From NCBI GenBank assembly GCA_023128455.1, contig JAGMDW010000157.1:1-17827 (forward strand): 17,827 nt of DNA, written 5' to 3'. The translations under genes were made by a program, and so were the position numbers. This DNA comes from Desulfurellaceae bacterium. Its GTDB lineage: Bacteria > Campylobacterota_A > Desulfurellia > JAGGSF01. Positions 1 through 7,014 of the stretch are shown here, piece after piece (the stretch's first letter is position 1; the number at the start of each line of letters is the position of its first letter). Below the pieces are notes generated by a model. The model was not told where the DNA came from. It worked only from the letters and a program-made list of their open reading frames with translations, and made no database searches.

Positions 1-63
1 CTGAGGTAATCCAGAGGCTAATAATATTTTTGCTTCGGGATTAACCCTCTATATCCCCCTTTG

Positions 64-96
64 CCTGCCTGTGCGGGCGAGCCGCACGCAGACAGG
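64..96. repeat. 33-bp GC-rich palindrome nested in repeat copy 1
   Basis: Imperfect palindrome with left arm CCTGCCTGTGCGG and right arm CCGCACGCAGACAGG around a GCGAG centre; the right arm has two extra bases. It is far more GC-rich than its surroundings. It lies between TTTG (60-63) and TATTC (97-101). In copy 2 these two words are directly joined (6521-6529), so copy 2 looks like the uninterrupted site. It is probably a separate small palindromic element inserted into the larger repeat. Confidence 0.6.
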
Positions 97-98
97 TA

Positions 99-124
99 TT
101 CTCCCCGCCCAAGAGCGGGGGGAA
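99..124. repeat. Strong GC hairpin within repeat copy 1
   Basis: Positions 99-108 pair with 115-124 over 10 bp, including one G-U pair, with loop CCAAGA. Neither strand has a T-run next to it, so it is not a classical intrinsic terminator. It may still terminate or insulate transcription arriving from upstream. Copy 2 has a shorter equivalent, TTCCCC/GGGGAA (6527-6543). Confidence 0.5.
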
Positions 125-138
125 GATAGGGGGTGTGC

Positions 139-166
139 TTGTCAAACAAAAAAATTATGATAATAT
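139..166 (+). promoter_or_regulatory. Candidate sigma-70 promoter of the DUF4912-ubiB operon (leaderless geometry)
   Basis: A -35-like TTGTCA (139-144), a 16-nt spacer and a -10-like TAATAT (161-166) end 6 nt before the ATG at 173. Transcription from this box would start at or next to the A of the ATG. No Shine-Dalgarno is present in that interval. The -10 matches TATAAT at only 4 of 6 positions, and TATGAT at 156-161 is an alternative but too close to the -35. This is the only plausible operon-head promoter between the repeat and the first gene. Confidence 0.45.
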
Positions 167-172
167 GAAAAT

Positions 173-637
173 ATGAACGAAGAGGCAAAAAAGATAAAAT
201 TCTATAAAGCTCAGTCCTGGAGGCAAATAGAAGAAGAATCCATTCCCTTCAGGTATATGAAAAACAGGATCGTTCTTTTGTCGGTTGACCCCTACCATTT
301 ATTTACATTCTGGGAAACAACAGAAGAGTCGCCGCTTACAGTCAGTGTATTCGATGTCACCTACAGGTATTTCCCACAATACAATGAAATCTTTTCATTT
401 AAGGTAGAAAATGATATAGGAAACTGGTATCTGAATGGAAAACCCTCTACTACCTATCTCGCTCAGATAGGCAAGATAAAAGAGGGAAAATTTGTCTTGG
501 TTGCTCAATCCAACCTTGTTCAGATGCCCAATAGCTCCGTATCCACCAACAAGATATGTATGGAGCTGAGAAAGACAAGGATAAAGAAAGAAGAGATGCT
601 TAAAGAAGAAGAGATGGAACACGCCTATGAAGAATAA
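173..637 (+). CDS. DUF4912 domain protein
   Basis: A 154-aa protein resembling the DUF4912 family. The diagnostic stretch is around residues 32-48 (NRIVLLSVDPYHLFTFWE), where the family has a hydrophobic strand, a DP turn and an aromatic-rich YWE-like end. The C-terminal ~25 residues are highly charged (Lys/Glu) and probably helical. There is no signal peptide, membrane segment or recognisable catalytic motif. The family's biochemical function is unknown to me. Its stop overlaps the start of the GH57 branching-enzyme gene by 11 nt, and such proteins are, as I recall, often found beside GH57 genes, so a role in alpha-glucan handling is an inference. The ATG at 173 is the only start that keeps the N-terminus: an in-frame stop lies at 161-163 and the next in-frame ATG is at 257. 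It has no ribosome binding site. Confidence 0.8.
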   Translation: MNEEAKKIKFYKAQSWRQIEEESIPFRYMKNRIVLLSVDPYHLFTFWETTEESPLTVSVFDVTYRYFPQYNEIFSFKVENDIGNWYLNGKPSTTYLAQIGKIKEGKFVLVAQSNLVQMPNSSVSTNKICMELRKTRIKKEEMLKEEEMEHAYEE

Positions 638-2213
638 TCTGGGTTTTTTAAATCTCGTCTTGCATGCCCATCTGCCCTATGTCCGTCATCCCGAATTTGA
701 TGATTTTTTAGAGGAAGACTGGTTCTACGAGGCATTGTGGGAAACGTATATTCCATTCATAGATATGCTGGAAAGATTATGTTATGAAGACATAGACTTT
801 AGTGTAACGCTCAGTCTGTCTCCTACCTTGTGTTCTATGATGGAAGATAAATTGTTAACAGAGAGATTTTTAAAGAAGATGGAAAATTTGAAAAGGCTTA
901 TCTTTAAGGAGAAAAAGAGACTAAATAACACTGCATTTGAAAAATCTATATTGATGTATGAGAAGAGGATAAGAAAGGTAGAAGAAATAATTTCACGCTA
1001 CAATCCAATTACAAAAGCATTTAAGAGATTTTTTGAAGAAAAAAAGCTAAATCTCATCACAACATCCGCCACCCATATCTTTATGCCGCACCTACGGTAT
1101 GCAGGAAAAGCAAACGAAGCCCAGATAAAGATAGGCCTTGACTACCTTAAAACTGTATTCGGTAAAAAACCAAAAGGCTTGTGGCTGCCTGAATGCGGAT
1201 ATTATGGGGGAATAGAAAATATATTAGAGAAAGAAGGTATAGATTACTTCTTTGGAGAAACACACTGCATTATGTATGCAGACCACTATCCGAAGAGGGG
1301 TATTTACGCACCGATGTATACAGAAAACGGTGTTGCTTGTTTTGCAAGGGATGCAAAGTCTGGCAAACAGGTGTGGAGTGCAAAGGAAGGTTATCCCGGA
1401 GACGCCGTTTACAGGGAATTCTATAGAGATGTGGGGTTTGATGCCCCCTATGATTATATAAAACCCCATCTGCATAAAGATGGTGTAAGGAGAAATACAG
1501 GATTAAAATATTACAAAATCACAGGCAGTAATGTAGATTTAGGGAAAAAAGAACCGTATAACCCCGAGGCTGCTAAAAAAAGGGCAGTCATCCATGCAGA
1601 AAACTTTTTGTTCAATAGACAGAAGCAGATGGAATATTTAAATAACATTTATGATAGACAACCTATCATAAATGCACTCTATGATATGGAGCTGTTCGGT
1701 CATTGGTGGTGGGAGGGGATAGACTTTCTGGAAGAGATAGTAAAAAAAATAGAGAAATTTGACATGAAACTTATAACGCCCGATGAGTATTTGAATGTAT
1801 ATCCAGAAAATCAGATGAGCAGGTTGAATGAATCCAGCTGGGGATGGAAGGGATATGGAGAGATATGGTTAAACGGAGCAAATGATTGGATATACAGACA
1901 TCTGTACGAAATGGAAGATAGAATGGAAGAGATGGCAGAAAAATACAAAGATACAAAAGATGAAAGAATATCATTTATACTGTCTCAAATGGCAAGAGAA
2001 TTGTTGCTGGCTCAATCCTCTGATTGGCCGTTTATCATGCATGGAGGCAGCTGCCGCCAGTATGCAGAAAGAAGAGAAAAACTGCATATAAACAGGTTCA
2101 ATCACATGTATGAAAACCTGAAGAGAAACTTTATAGATGTGGAATTTGCTGAAGAGAGTTATAAAAAAGACAATATTTTTCCGGACCTGAACTGGAAGGT
2201 TTATGCATATTAA
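627..2213 (+). CDS. GH57 1,4-alpha-glucan branching enzyme (DUF1957 type)
   Basis: A 528-aa glycoside hydrolase family 57 protein of the branching-enzyme subgroup, expected to cut alpha-1,4-glucan and re-attach it as an alpha-1,6 branch in the cytoplasm. Family motif 1 is HAHLPY (residues 13-18). The predicted nucleophile is Glu189 in GLWLPECGY, and the acid/base is Asp353 in LYDMELFGHWWWEG. The C-terminal helical domain carries the SSWGWKGYGEIWLN stretch and the Ser/Trp-rich SSDWPF element typical of DUF1957 proteins. Length is normal for the TK1436/TM1438-like group. No signal peptide is seen. It overlaps DUF4912 upstream and lptD downstream by 11 nt each, so all three are probably translated from one mRNA. 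No glycogen synthase or phosphorylase lies in the window. Amylase activity cannot be excluded by eye, but the catalytic motifs and C-terminus favour branching. Confidence 0.9.
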   Translation: MKNNLGFLNLVLHAHLPYVRHPEFDDFLEEDWFYEALWETYIPFIDMLERLCYEDIDFSVTLSLSPTLCSMMEDKLLTERFLKKMENLKRLIFKEKKRLNNTAFEKSILMYEKRIRKVEEIISRYNPITKAFKRFFEEKKLNLITTSATHIFMPHLRYAGKANEAQIKIGLDYLKTVFGKKPKGLWLPECGYYGGIENILEKEGIDYFFGETHCIMYADHYPKRGIYAPMYTENGVACFARDAKSGKQVWSAKEGYPGDAVYREFYRDVGFDAPYDYIKPHLHKDGVRRNTGLKYYKITGSNVDLGKKEPYNPEAAKKRAVIHAENFLFNRQKQMEYLNNIYDRQPIINALYDMELFGHWWWEGIDFLEEIVKKIEKFDMKLITPDEYLNVYPENQMSRLNESSWGWKGYGEIWLNGANDWIYRHLYEMEDRMEEMAEKYKDTKDERISFILSQMARELLLAQSSDWPFIMHGGSCRQYAERREKLHINRFNHMYENLKRNFIDVEFAEESYKKDNIFPDLNWKVYAY

Positions 2214-4293
2214 AATTACAATAGGAATAATCTTTTTATTTCTTATCCTCCCTGTCCATTCCTTCGCACAAGAGGTCCACATTGAAGCAGATAACATCAC
2301 CTATTACGAAAAACAAAAACTCTACATCGGAGAGGGACATTGCATTATTAAAAGAGAAAATGCAACATTAAAAGCAGACAAAATAGATTTTAACAAGGAA
2401 ACAGGCATCACTCACGCCAAAGGCAATGTGGAATTTCGTTCTGGTGATGATTGGATAAAGGGGAAAAAAGGAACGGTAAATGCAAATTTATGGAAAGGGT
2501 TTATTGAAGATGCCATCTTGTTCATCTCCAAGGATTCTCTGTGGGTCAAGGCAAAAAAGATCGTCATTCTAAATAAAACCCATTTCTATGCAGAAAATAG
2601 TGCACTTACATCCTGTTTCTGTAAAAACTGGTTAAAGAAAAAAGGTGGTCATCCTAAATGGACCTTCAATGCCAGAAAAACTTATGTAGTAAGAGACAAA
2701 TATCTGAAGGCCTATCCTTTAATCTTTAAGATAAGAGGGGTGCCTGTATTTGCTCTGCCTTATGTGTATCGGGATTTAGACAAAAAGAGGAGAACAGGTT
2801 TCTTAACCCCTTCTCTTGGATATTCTTCTCGGGGAGGATTTAAATATGGACAACCGTTTTTTTTAGTTCTCTCCGACTCACAGGATGCTACATTCACATA
2901 CAATCGGATGGGGAAAAAGGGAAATGGAATGGATATAGAATATAGATACTTCTTCACAAAAGATAGCTTTGGCGAGTGGCATACTACATTTTTCAAAGAA
3001 GAAAAGCCCTATGGGGCAAGTGATAAAAAATCCCTCCGCTATAATGTGCATATCAAACATACCCAGGACTTAAACCAATACGGTATCATTAAATCCGATA
3101 TAAATCATTTAAGTAATAGGAACAACTATCATGTGTTTAAAGACGATGAACTTTCTTTGACCAGCGAAAGATATACAACAAGCAAGCTGTGGTGGGAATG
3201 GCACAAAAATGAATATAAACTGGCTGTAAACAATTACTATTATGAAGACTTGCTCTCGGAAAACAACAAAAAAACACTGCAGAAATATCCACAATTTGAG
3301 GCTTCAATAACGGAAAAAAAGATTCCATCCACGCCATTTTATCTAAACACATCAACATACTTAACAAAAAATTACAGAAAAGAAGGAGAAAAGGGATGGG
3401 TATACTCATTATATCCCTCATTAAAAGCACCATTTTCTATTTATCAGTTCAGCTTTTTGCCGGTGGGAAAGATTCACTATGATTACAGCTGGTGGAAAAA
3501 CGCAATCGGTGTAAGAAAGAGAAAGGGAAGAACAGTCCCTGAAGCTATACTTACCGCAAGCACCACACTGGAAAAAATATGGTTCACAAATAAAGAAAAT
3601 ACAGAAGGCATAAGACACAAAATTATTCCTCAAATCTCTTACAACTATATTCCCTACCGTGACCAGAGCGAGCTGCCCGATTTTATATCCCGCATAGAGA
3701 AGAAAAATATGTTAACCTTTAGTTTAGAAAATAGAATCACAAAAAAAAAGAATAATAAATATTTTGATCCTCTATATGTAAGGTTTTCTCAACCATACAA
3801 CATAAACAAAAAACGCCTTCACCAGAATCCATTTGAGCCATTTTATATAGAAGGTGTATTTAAGCCTACAAATATCCTTTCCTTTGATTGGAAAGCTCAT
3901 TATTCTACCAGAAAGGGTCTTTTTACAGAAAGCAGCGAAAATGCACACCTGAATGCAGGTATCTTGAAGTTCTCCACAGGTTATGTGATGAACAGAGATA
4001 AAGACACCAATTACTCTTTGAGCGATGAAACATGGACAGGAAGACTGGATTTTTATCCCAAATCTAACCTAAATATCTATTGTTCATTTAAAAAAGATTT
4101 AAATGACGACTATTTTCCTCAGAAAAAGCTCGGCATAAACTACATGGAAGACTGCTGGGGCATAAACCTGGAAACATTTATAAACGAAACGATGGAAGAA
4201 AATGAAAAAGGCATTAAAGAGAGAAAGAAAAATATAGGTATCTGGTTCATATTCACTTTAAAGTCCATCGGTTCCTGGGGTAAGGGAACATGA
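2203..4293 (+). CDS. lptD: LPS-assembly outer-membrane protein LptD
   Basis: A 696-aa outer-membrane beta-barrel that, with LptE, inserts lipopolysaccharide into the outer leaflet. An N-terminal signal peptide (residues 1-22, hydrophobic core IIFLFLIL) ends at a plausible SFA cleavage site. Residues ~24-135 form the OstA/LptA-like periplasmic domain (HIEADNITYYEKQKLY onward). Next come the family's TSCFC...PKWTF junction and the FALPYVYRDLDKKRRTGFLTPSLGYSSRGGF segment that begins the barrel, then alternating aromatic strands to the end. An SD-like GGAAGG (2194-2199) precedes the ATG, unusually close at 3 nt. The stop overlaps ubiX as ATGA. Length suits a compact LptD. The gene is usually beside surA/pdxA or lptA-type genes in Proteobacteria, so its place between a branching enzyme and ubiX is unusual. 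It is the best evidence that the host is a diderm making LPS. Confidence 0.92.
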   Translation: MHIKITIGIIFLFLILPVHSFAQEVHIEADNITYYEKQKLYIGEGHCIIKRENATLKADKIDFNKETGITHAKGNVEFRSGDDWIKGKKGTVNANLWKGFIEDAILFISKDSLWVKAKKIVILNKTHFYAENSALTSCFCKNWLKKKGGHPKWTFNARKTYVVRDKYLKAYPLIFKIRGVPVFALPYVYRDLDKKRRTGFLTPSLGYSSRGGFKYGQPFFLVLSDSQDATFTYNRMGKKGNGMDIEYRYFFTKDSFGEWHTTFFKEEKPYGASDKKSLRYNVHIKHTQDLNQYGIIKSDINHLSNRNNYHVFKDDELSLTSERYTTSKLWWEWHKNEYKLAVNNYYYEDLLSENNKKTLQKYPQFEASITEKKIPSTPFYLNTSTYLTKNYRKEGEKGWVYSLYPSLKAPFSIYQFSFLPVGKIHYDYSWWKNAIGVRKRKGRTVPEAILTASTTLEKIWFTNKENTEGIRHKIIPQISYNYIPYRDQSELPDFISRIEKKNMLTFSLENRITKKKNNKYFDPLYVRFSQPYNINKKRLHQNPFEPFYIEGVFKPTNILSFDWKAHYSTRKGLFTESSENAHLNAGILKFSTGYVMNRDKDTNYSLSDETWTGRLDFYPKSNLNIYCSFKKDLNDDYFPQKKLGINYMEDCWGINLETFINETMEENEKGIKERKKNIGIWFIFTLKSIGSWGKGT

Positions 4294-4865
4294 AGATTGC
4301 CTGTGGTATAACAGGGGCCAGCGGCGCTTTATATGCAGTAAGACTAATAGAATTTTTAACCAGGGATGAAAATGAAGTTTATGTGGTTATATCAAAATGG
4401 GCAAAAGAAATTATAAAGTTGGAGATGAACAAAGAATGGGAAGAGATAACTTCCGGATTTAAAGGAAAAATCTATAATTTTGAAGATGATGATCTGTTTT
4501 CACCCTTGTCCAGCGGTTCTTTCGGTGTAGAAAAAACAGTAATTATGCCCTGTTCTATGAAGACGCTATCCGCTATTGCACACGGCTTTTCCCAAAACTT
4601 AATCGAAAGAATGGCTGATGTATCCATAAAGGAAAACAAAATGCTGATTCTCTGTCCCAGAGAAATGCCTTTTTCTCCCATCCACTTAGAAAATATGCTG
4701 AAATTAAGTAAAATAGGTGTAAAGATTGCACCCCCTATTCCTGCTTTTTATCATCATCCAGAAAATATAGAGGACATAACAGATTTCGTAGTGGGCAAAA
4801 TATTGGATATATTGAAGATAGAACACAACCTCTTTCGGAGATGGCATGGCAATCCAGCCCTTTAA
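4290..4865 (+). CDS. ubiX: Flavin prenyltransferase UbiX
   Basis: A 191-aa UbiX/Pad1-type enzyme that attaches a dimethylallyl group to FMN, making the prenyl-FMN cofactor used by UbiD-family decarboxylases. The N-terminal flavin-binding signature GITGASGALYAVRL starts at residue 6. The family blocks MPCSMKTLSAIAHG, LIERMADVSIKE, CPREMPFSPIHLENML and PPIPAFYHHPENIEDITDFVVGKILDIL are all present in order, and it ends with the usual RW. Length is typical. An SD-like AAGGGA (4282-4287) precedes the ATG, which overlaps the lptD stop as ATGA; the 3' end overlaps ubiB by 20 nt. No UbiD partner is in the window. Next to ubiB it suggests a quinone pathway, although prenyl-FMN also serves other decarboxylases. 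Confidence 0.95.
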   Translation: MKIACGITGASGALYAVRLIEFLTRDENEVYVVISKWAKEIIKLEMNKEWEEITSGFKGKIYNFEDDDLFSPLSSGSFGVEKTVIMPCSMKTLSAIAHGFSQNLIERMADVSIKENKMLILCPREMPFSPIHLENMLKLSKIGVKIAPPIPAFYHHPENIEDITDFVVGKILDILKIEHNLFRRWHGNPAL

Positions 4866-6471
4866 AAATATCAAAAGACTGAGAAAAATCTTTACTATTG
4901 CTACTAAATATGGATTTGGGGAATTTACAGAACGCACAAAAGCTTTTCTTTTCAAAAAAAATGTAACAAATGTAGGGCGAAAACTGAGGCTGCTTCTGGA
5001 AGATTTGGGTCCCACTTTTATTAAATTGGGACAGCTTTTGTCTACACGAGAAGATCTTTTCCCACCCTCTATAACAGATGAACTGAAAAAATTGAGAGAT
5101 GAAGTAGCCCCTATTCCTTTTGAACAGATAAAAACAAGGATAGAAGAAGAGATACATGCCCCTCTAAATAAAGTCTTCCTTTCTGTGGATGAAAAAGCAC
5201 TTGCTTCTGCCTCTATCGGTCAGGTGCATAAGGCAAAACTAAAAGATGGGAAAGAGGTAATTATTAAGGTAAAAAAACCGCAGGTTGAAGAAATAGTGAA
5301 AACAGATATCGATATTATGAGGCATACTCTATCTATTGTCGGCAGAGATATAAAACGCATACTCAAAACGGACCTCATGCCTTTTCTGAGAGAATTTGAA
5401 GAGAGCATAGAAAAAGAGATGAACTATGAAATAGAGGCAACCTTCGCCGATATATTCAGAGAAAAGTTTAAAGACACATCCCTTGTTTATGTACCGATCA
5501 TTTATCGGCAATACACCACAAAGAATATTATTGTTATGGAATATATAGATGGAATAAAAGCGGATGATGTAGAAAAGATAGAACAGATGGGCTTTGATAT
5601 AAAAGAGTTATCCCGGGAAGGGGCAGAAATATTCTGGCGGCAAATTTTCGAATTTGGTATATTTCATGCCGATCCTCATCCCTCAAATATACTACTGATG
5701 AAAGATGGCAGAATATGTTACATAGATTATGGAATGGTAGGAAGATTGTCTGAAGAAGACAGTCTCAATCTTGTAGATATGCTTATGGGATTCATCCAGA
5801 GAGATGCAGAACGCATGTTTTATGCAATCGAAAATTTTGTAGAATTTAGAGAAAAAGTTAATATTCAGGCGATGAAAAGAGATATTGCTCAAATGATCGA
5901 CAGTTATCACTCTCTGCCTTTAGAGAAAATCAATTTAGGCAGCGTGTTAAGGGATGTATTTAGTCTTGCTCGCAGACATAAAGCATACTTAAACAGAGGT
6001 AGTTTTCTGCTTTTAAGAGCGGTAATCATTGCGGACGGGGTAGGAAGAAAGCTCTATCCAGAATTCAACTTTGTAGAGTTAGCCCAACCATTCTTTAAAA
6101 AATTCATCACCAAGAAACTCAATATTTTCAAAATTTTAAACACGATGTTCACCCACTTCAGTATCGCTTATATATTAAAGATACGCCATATACCTTATGT
6201 CTTAGCTGGGCTGTTGGGAAAAATGGAAAAAGGAGAAATAGATATAAACATAAGAATGGAAGGCATGAATGACCTCTTGCGAAGGGAACATCTATTTTCC
6301 CGTCAGAGAAACCTCACCCTCATTTTGTGTGCTGTTCTATTGTCTACTGCTCTTATCTGGACAGGAGGTTTTAAATACACTTTATTTGGCATCCCTATTA
6401 TATTTATAGCTGCTTTTGTTATAATTACCTTTATTGTTGCTATGATGATAGATGCAGAAAGGCGATTGTAA
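4846..6471 (+). CDS. ubiB: ABC1/UbiB family atypical kinase
   Basis: A 541-aa ADCK/UbiB-family protein, an atypical protein-kinase-like ATPase needed for quinone biosynthesis in well-studied members. The KxGQ motif is at residues 60-63 (FIKLGQLLSTR), the Ala-rich nucleotide loop is ASASIGQV (120-127), and the predicted ATP-binding Lys is 141 (IIKVKKP). A catalytic-loop HADPHPSN (274-281) and metal-binding DYG (294-296) follow. Two hydrophobic helices fill the C-terminal ~50 residues (LILCAVLLSTALIW and IPIIFIAAFVIITFIVAMMI), as in membrane-anchored UbiB. The start follows GGAG (4837-4840) by 5 nt inside the end of ubiX. It is the last gene of the + strand operon. Whether the host makes ubiquinone or menaquinone cannot be told from this window. 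Confidence 0.93.
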   Translation: MAIQPFKNIKRLRKIFTIATKYGFGEFTERTKAFLFKKNVTNVGRKLRLLLEDLGPTFIKLGQLLSTREDLFPPSITDELKKLRDEVAPIPFEQIKTRIEEEIHAPLNKVFLSVDEKALASASIGQVHKAKLKDGKEVIIKVKKPQVEEIVKTDIDIMRHTLSIVGRDIKRILKTDLMPFLREFEESIEKEMNYEIEATFADIFREKFKDTSLVYVPIIYRQYTTKNIIVMEYIDGIKADDVEKIEQMGFDIKELSREGAEIFWRQIFEFGIFHADPHPSNILLMKDGRICYIDYGMVGRLSEEDSLNLVDMLMGFIQRDAERMFYAIENFVEFREKVNIQAMKRDIAQMIDSYHSLPLEKINLGSVLRDVFSLARRHKAYLNRGSFLLLRAVIIADGVGRKLYPEFNFVELAQPFFKKFITKKLNIFKILNTMFTHFSIAYILKIRHIPYVLAGLLGKMEKGEIDINIRMEGMNDLLRREHLFSRQRNLTLILCAVLLSTALIWTGGFKYTLFGIPIIFIAAFVIITFIVAMMIDAERRL

Positions 6472-6487
6472 AATTATGGTTAAATTC

Positions 6488-6560
6488 TTTTTGGCTTCGG
6501 GATTACTATGATTAATCCCCTTTGTATTCCCCCCTCAGGGGAAAATAGAGGCAAGGCAGG
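6488..6560. repeat. Diverged intergenic repeat, copy 2; possible bidirectional terminator
   Basis: This fills most of the 98-bp gap between the convergent ubiB and padR genes. It shares with copy 1 the order TTTTT, GCTTCGGGATTA (6494-6505), CCCCTTTG (6517-6524), TATTC (6525-6529), then a C-run/G-run hairpin. Two stems are visible: GGGATTA (6499-6505) with TAATCCC (6513-6519), and TTCCCC (6527-6532) with GGGGAA (6538-6543). The nested palindrome of copy 1 is absent. There is no clear T-run after either stem, so a terminator role rests mainly on position. Confidence 0.5.
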
Positions 6561-6569
6561 GTTGTTTTA

Positions 6570-6959
6570 TTATTCTTTAGATTTATACTCTTTATAACTG
6601 TTTAGAAATGCATCTATGCTTTTCCTGAGATTAGAAAACATCTCTGTCCACTTTTCCAAGTTTTTCTTTCCTTCTTCCGTAATGGTATATATGCGGCGGG
6701 CAGCACCCTTTTCCTTTATATTCCACCGCGATTTTAATAATCCCTCGTCTTCCATATTTCTCAGGGTTTTATATATATAACCTACTTCGTAGTTTTCATA
6801 CTTCACGCCGATTTGCTTCAGCCTTTCTATCAAATCATAACCGTGTGATTCTTCACCGAGAAGAAAGAAAAGCAAAAAAGCCCGCAAGAATCTGGGCGGT
6901 CTATCACCAGGATAATCTTTTGACCAACAAGTTATCTTTAATTCTGCTAATTCTACCAT
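6570..6959 (-). CDS. PadR-family transcriptional repressor
   Basis: A 129-aa winged-helix regulator of the PadR family. The core runs from residue ~24 (FLRAFLLFFLLGEESHGYDLIERL, with the HGYDL signature at 39-43), through GYIYKTLRNMEDEGLLKSRW in the recognition region, to the wing RRIYTITEEG (89-97). The tail is a charged helix for dimerisation. An N-terminal extension with CW..DYPGDRPPRFLR precedes the domain, as in one subgroup of PadR proteins. The start is well supported: a perfect AGGAGG at 6969-6974 sits 9 nt before the ATG. It has its own promoter downstream of truB and a palindrome over the -10 box, suggesting autoregulation. PadR genes often sit beside the transporter or enzyme they control, but no such target adjoins this one, so its ligand and regulon are unknown. 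Confidence 0.88.
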   Translation of the reverse strand: MVELAELKITCWSKDYPGDRPPRFLRAFLLFFLLGEESHGYDLIERLKQIGVKYENYEVGYIYKTLRNMEDEGLLKSRWNIKEKGAARRIYTITEEGKKNLEKWTEMFSNLRKSIDAFLNSYKEYKSKE

Positions 6960-6979
6960 TACTATATACCTCCTATTTA

Positions 6980-6999
6980 TATTGTATTTTAATACTATA
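6980..6999. promoter_or_regulatory. Candidate PadR operator over the padR -10 box
   Basis: Near-perfect inverted repeat: on the minus strand TATAGTATT, AA, AATACAATA, matching at 8 of 9 positions per arm. It covers the whole -10 hexamer (6986-6991), where a bound dimer would block RNA polymerase. It differs from the ATGT-N8-ACAT operator of classical PadR, and AT-rich DNA makes such palindromes easier to find by chance. Confidence 0.4.
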
Positions 7000-7014
7000 T
7001 AATGATATTGTCAA
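6986..7014 (-). promoter_or_regulatory. Strong sigma-70-type promoter of padR
   Basis: On the minus strand, a consensus TTGACA (7009-7014), a 17-nt spacer and TAAAAT (6986-6991). The predicted start near 6979 leaves a leader of about 20 nt that contains AGGAGG. The -35 box overlaps the truB stop codon (7011-7013). It is the best promoter match in the window. Confidence 0.75.

Larger units (their letters stand above)
30..135. repeat. MITE-like inverted repeat, copy 1
   Basis: Intergenic repeat unit upstream of the + strand operon. It begins with GCTTCGGGATTA (32-43), which recurs exactly at 6494-6505 in copy 2. Imperfect arms at 44-59 and 119-134 are inverted relative to each other and match at about 13 of 16 positions. 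Inside lie a nested palindrome (64-96) and a strong hairpin (99-124). There is no coding capacity. It could be a non-autonomous mobile element or a structured intergenic repeat. Copy 2 lies just past the far end of the same operon in the same orientation. Bases 1-29 hold nothing I can identify. Confidence 0.6.

Noticed and set aside
3..44. Possible C-terminal tail of an upstream gene (frame 3, ending TAA at 42-44)
   Set aside because: Only 13 codons are visible, they run into the repeat's conserved GCTTCGGGATTA word, and no family is recognisable.
99..124. Intrinsic terminator
   Set aside because: Stable hairpin, but no T-run on either side; kept as a repeat hairpin only.
156..161. TATGAT as the -10 of the first operon
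   Set aside because: Only 11 nt from the TTGTCA box, too short a spacer; TAATAT at 161-166 gives 16 nt.
4735..5157. A 140-codon antisense frame across the ubiX/ubiB junction
   Set aside because: Phe/Cys/Tyr-rich composition typical of reverse-strand AT-rich coding DNA; the sense genes are certain.
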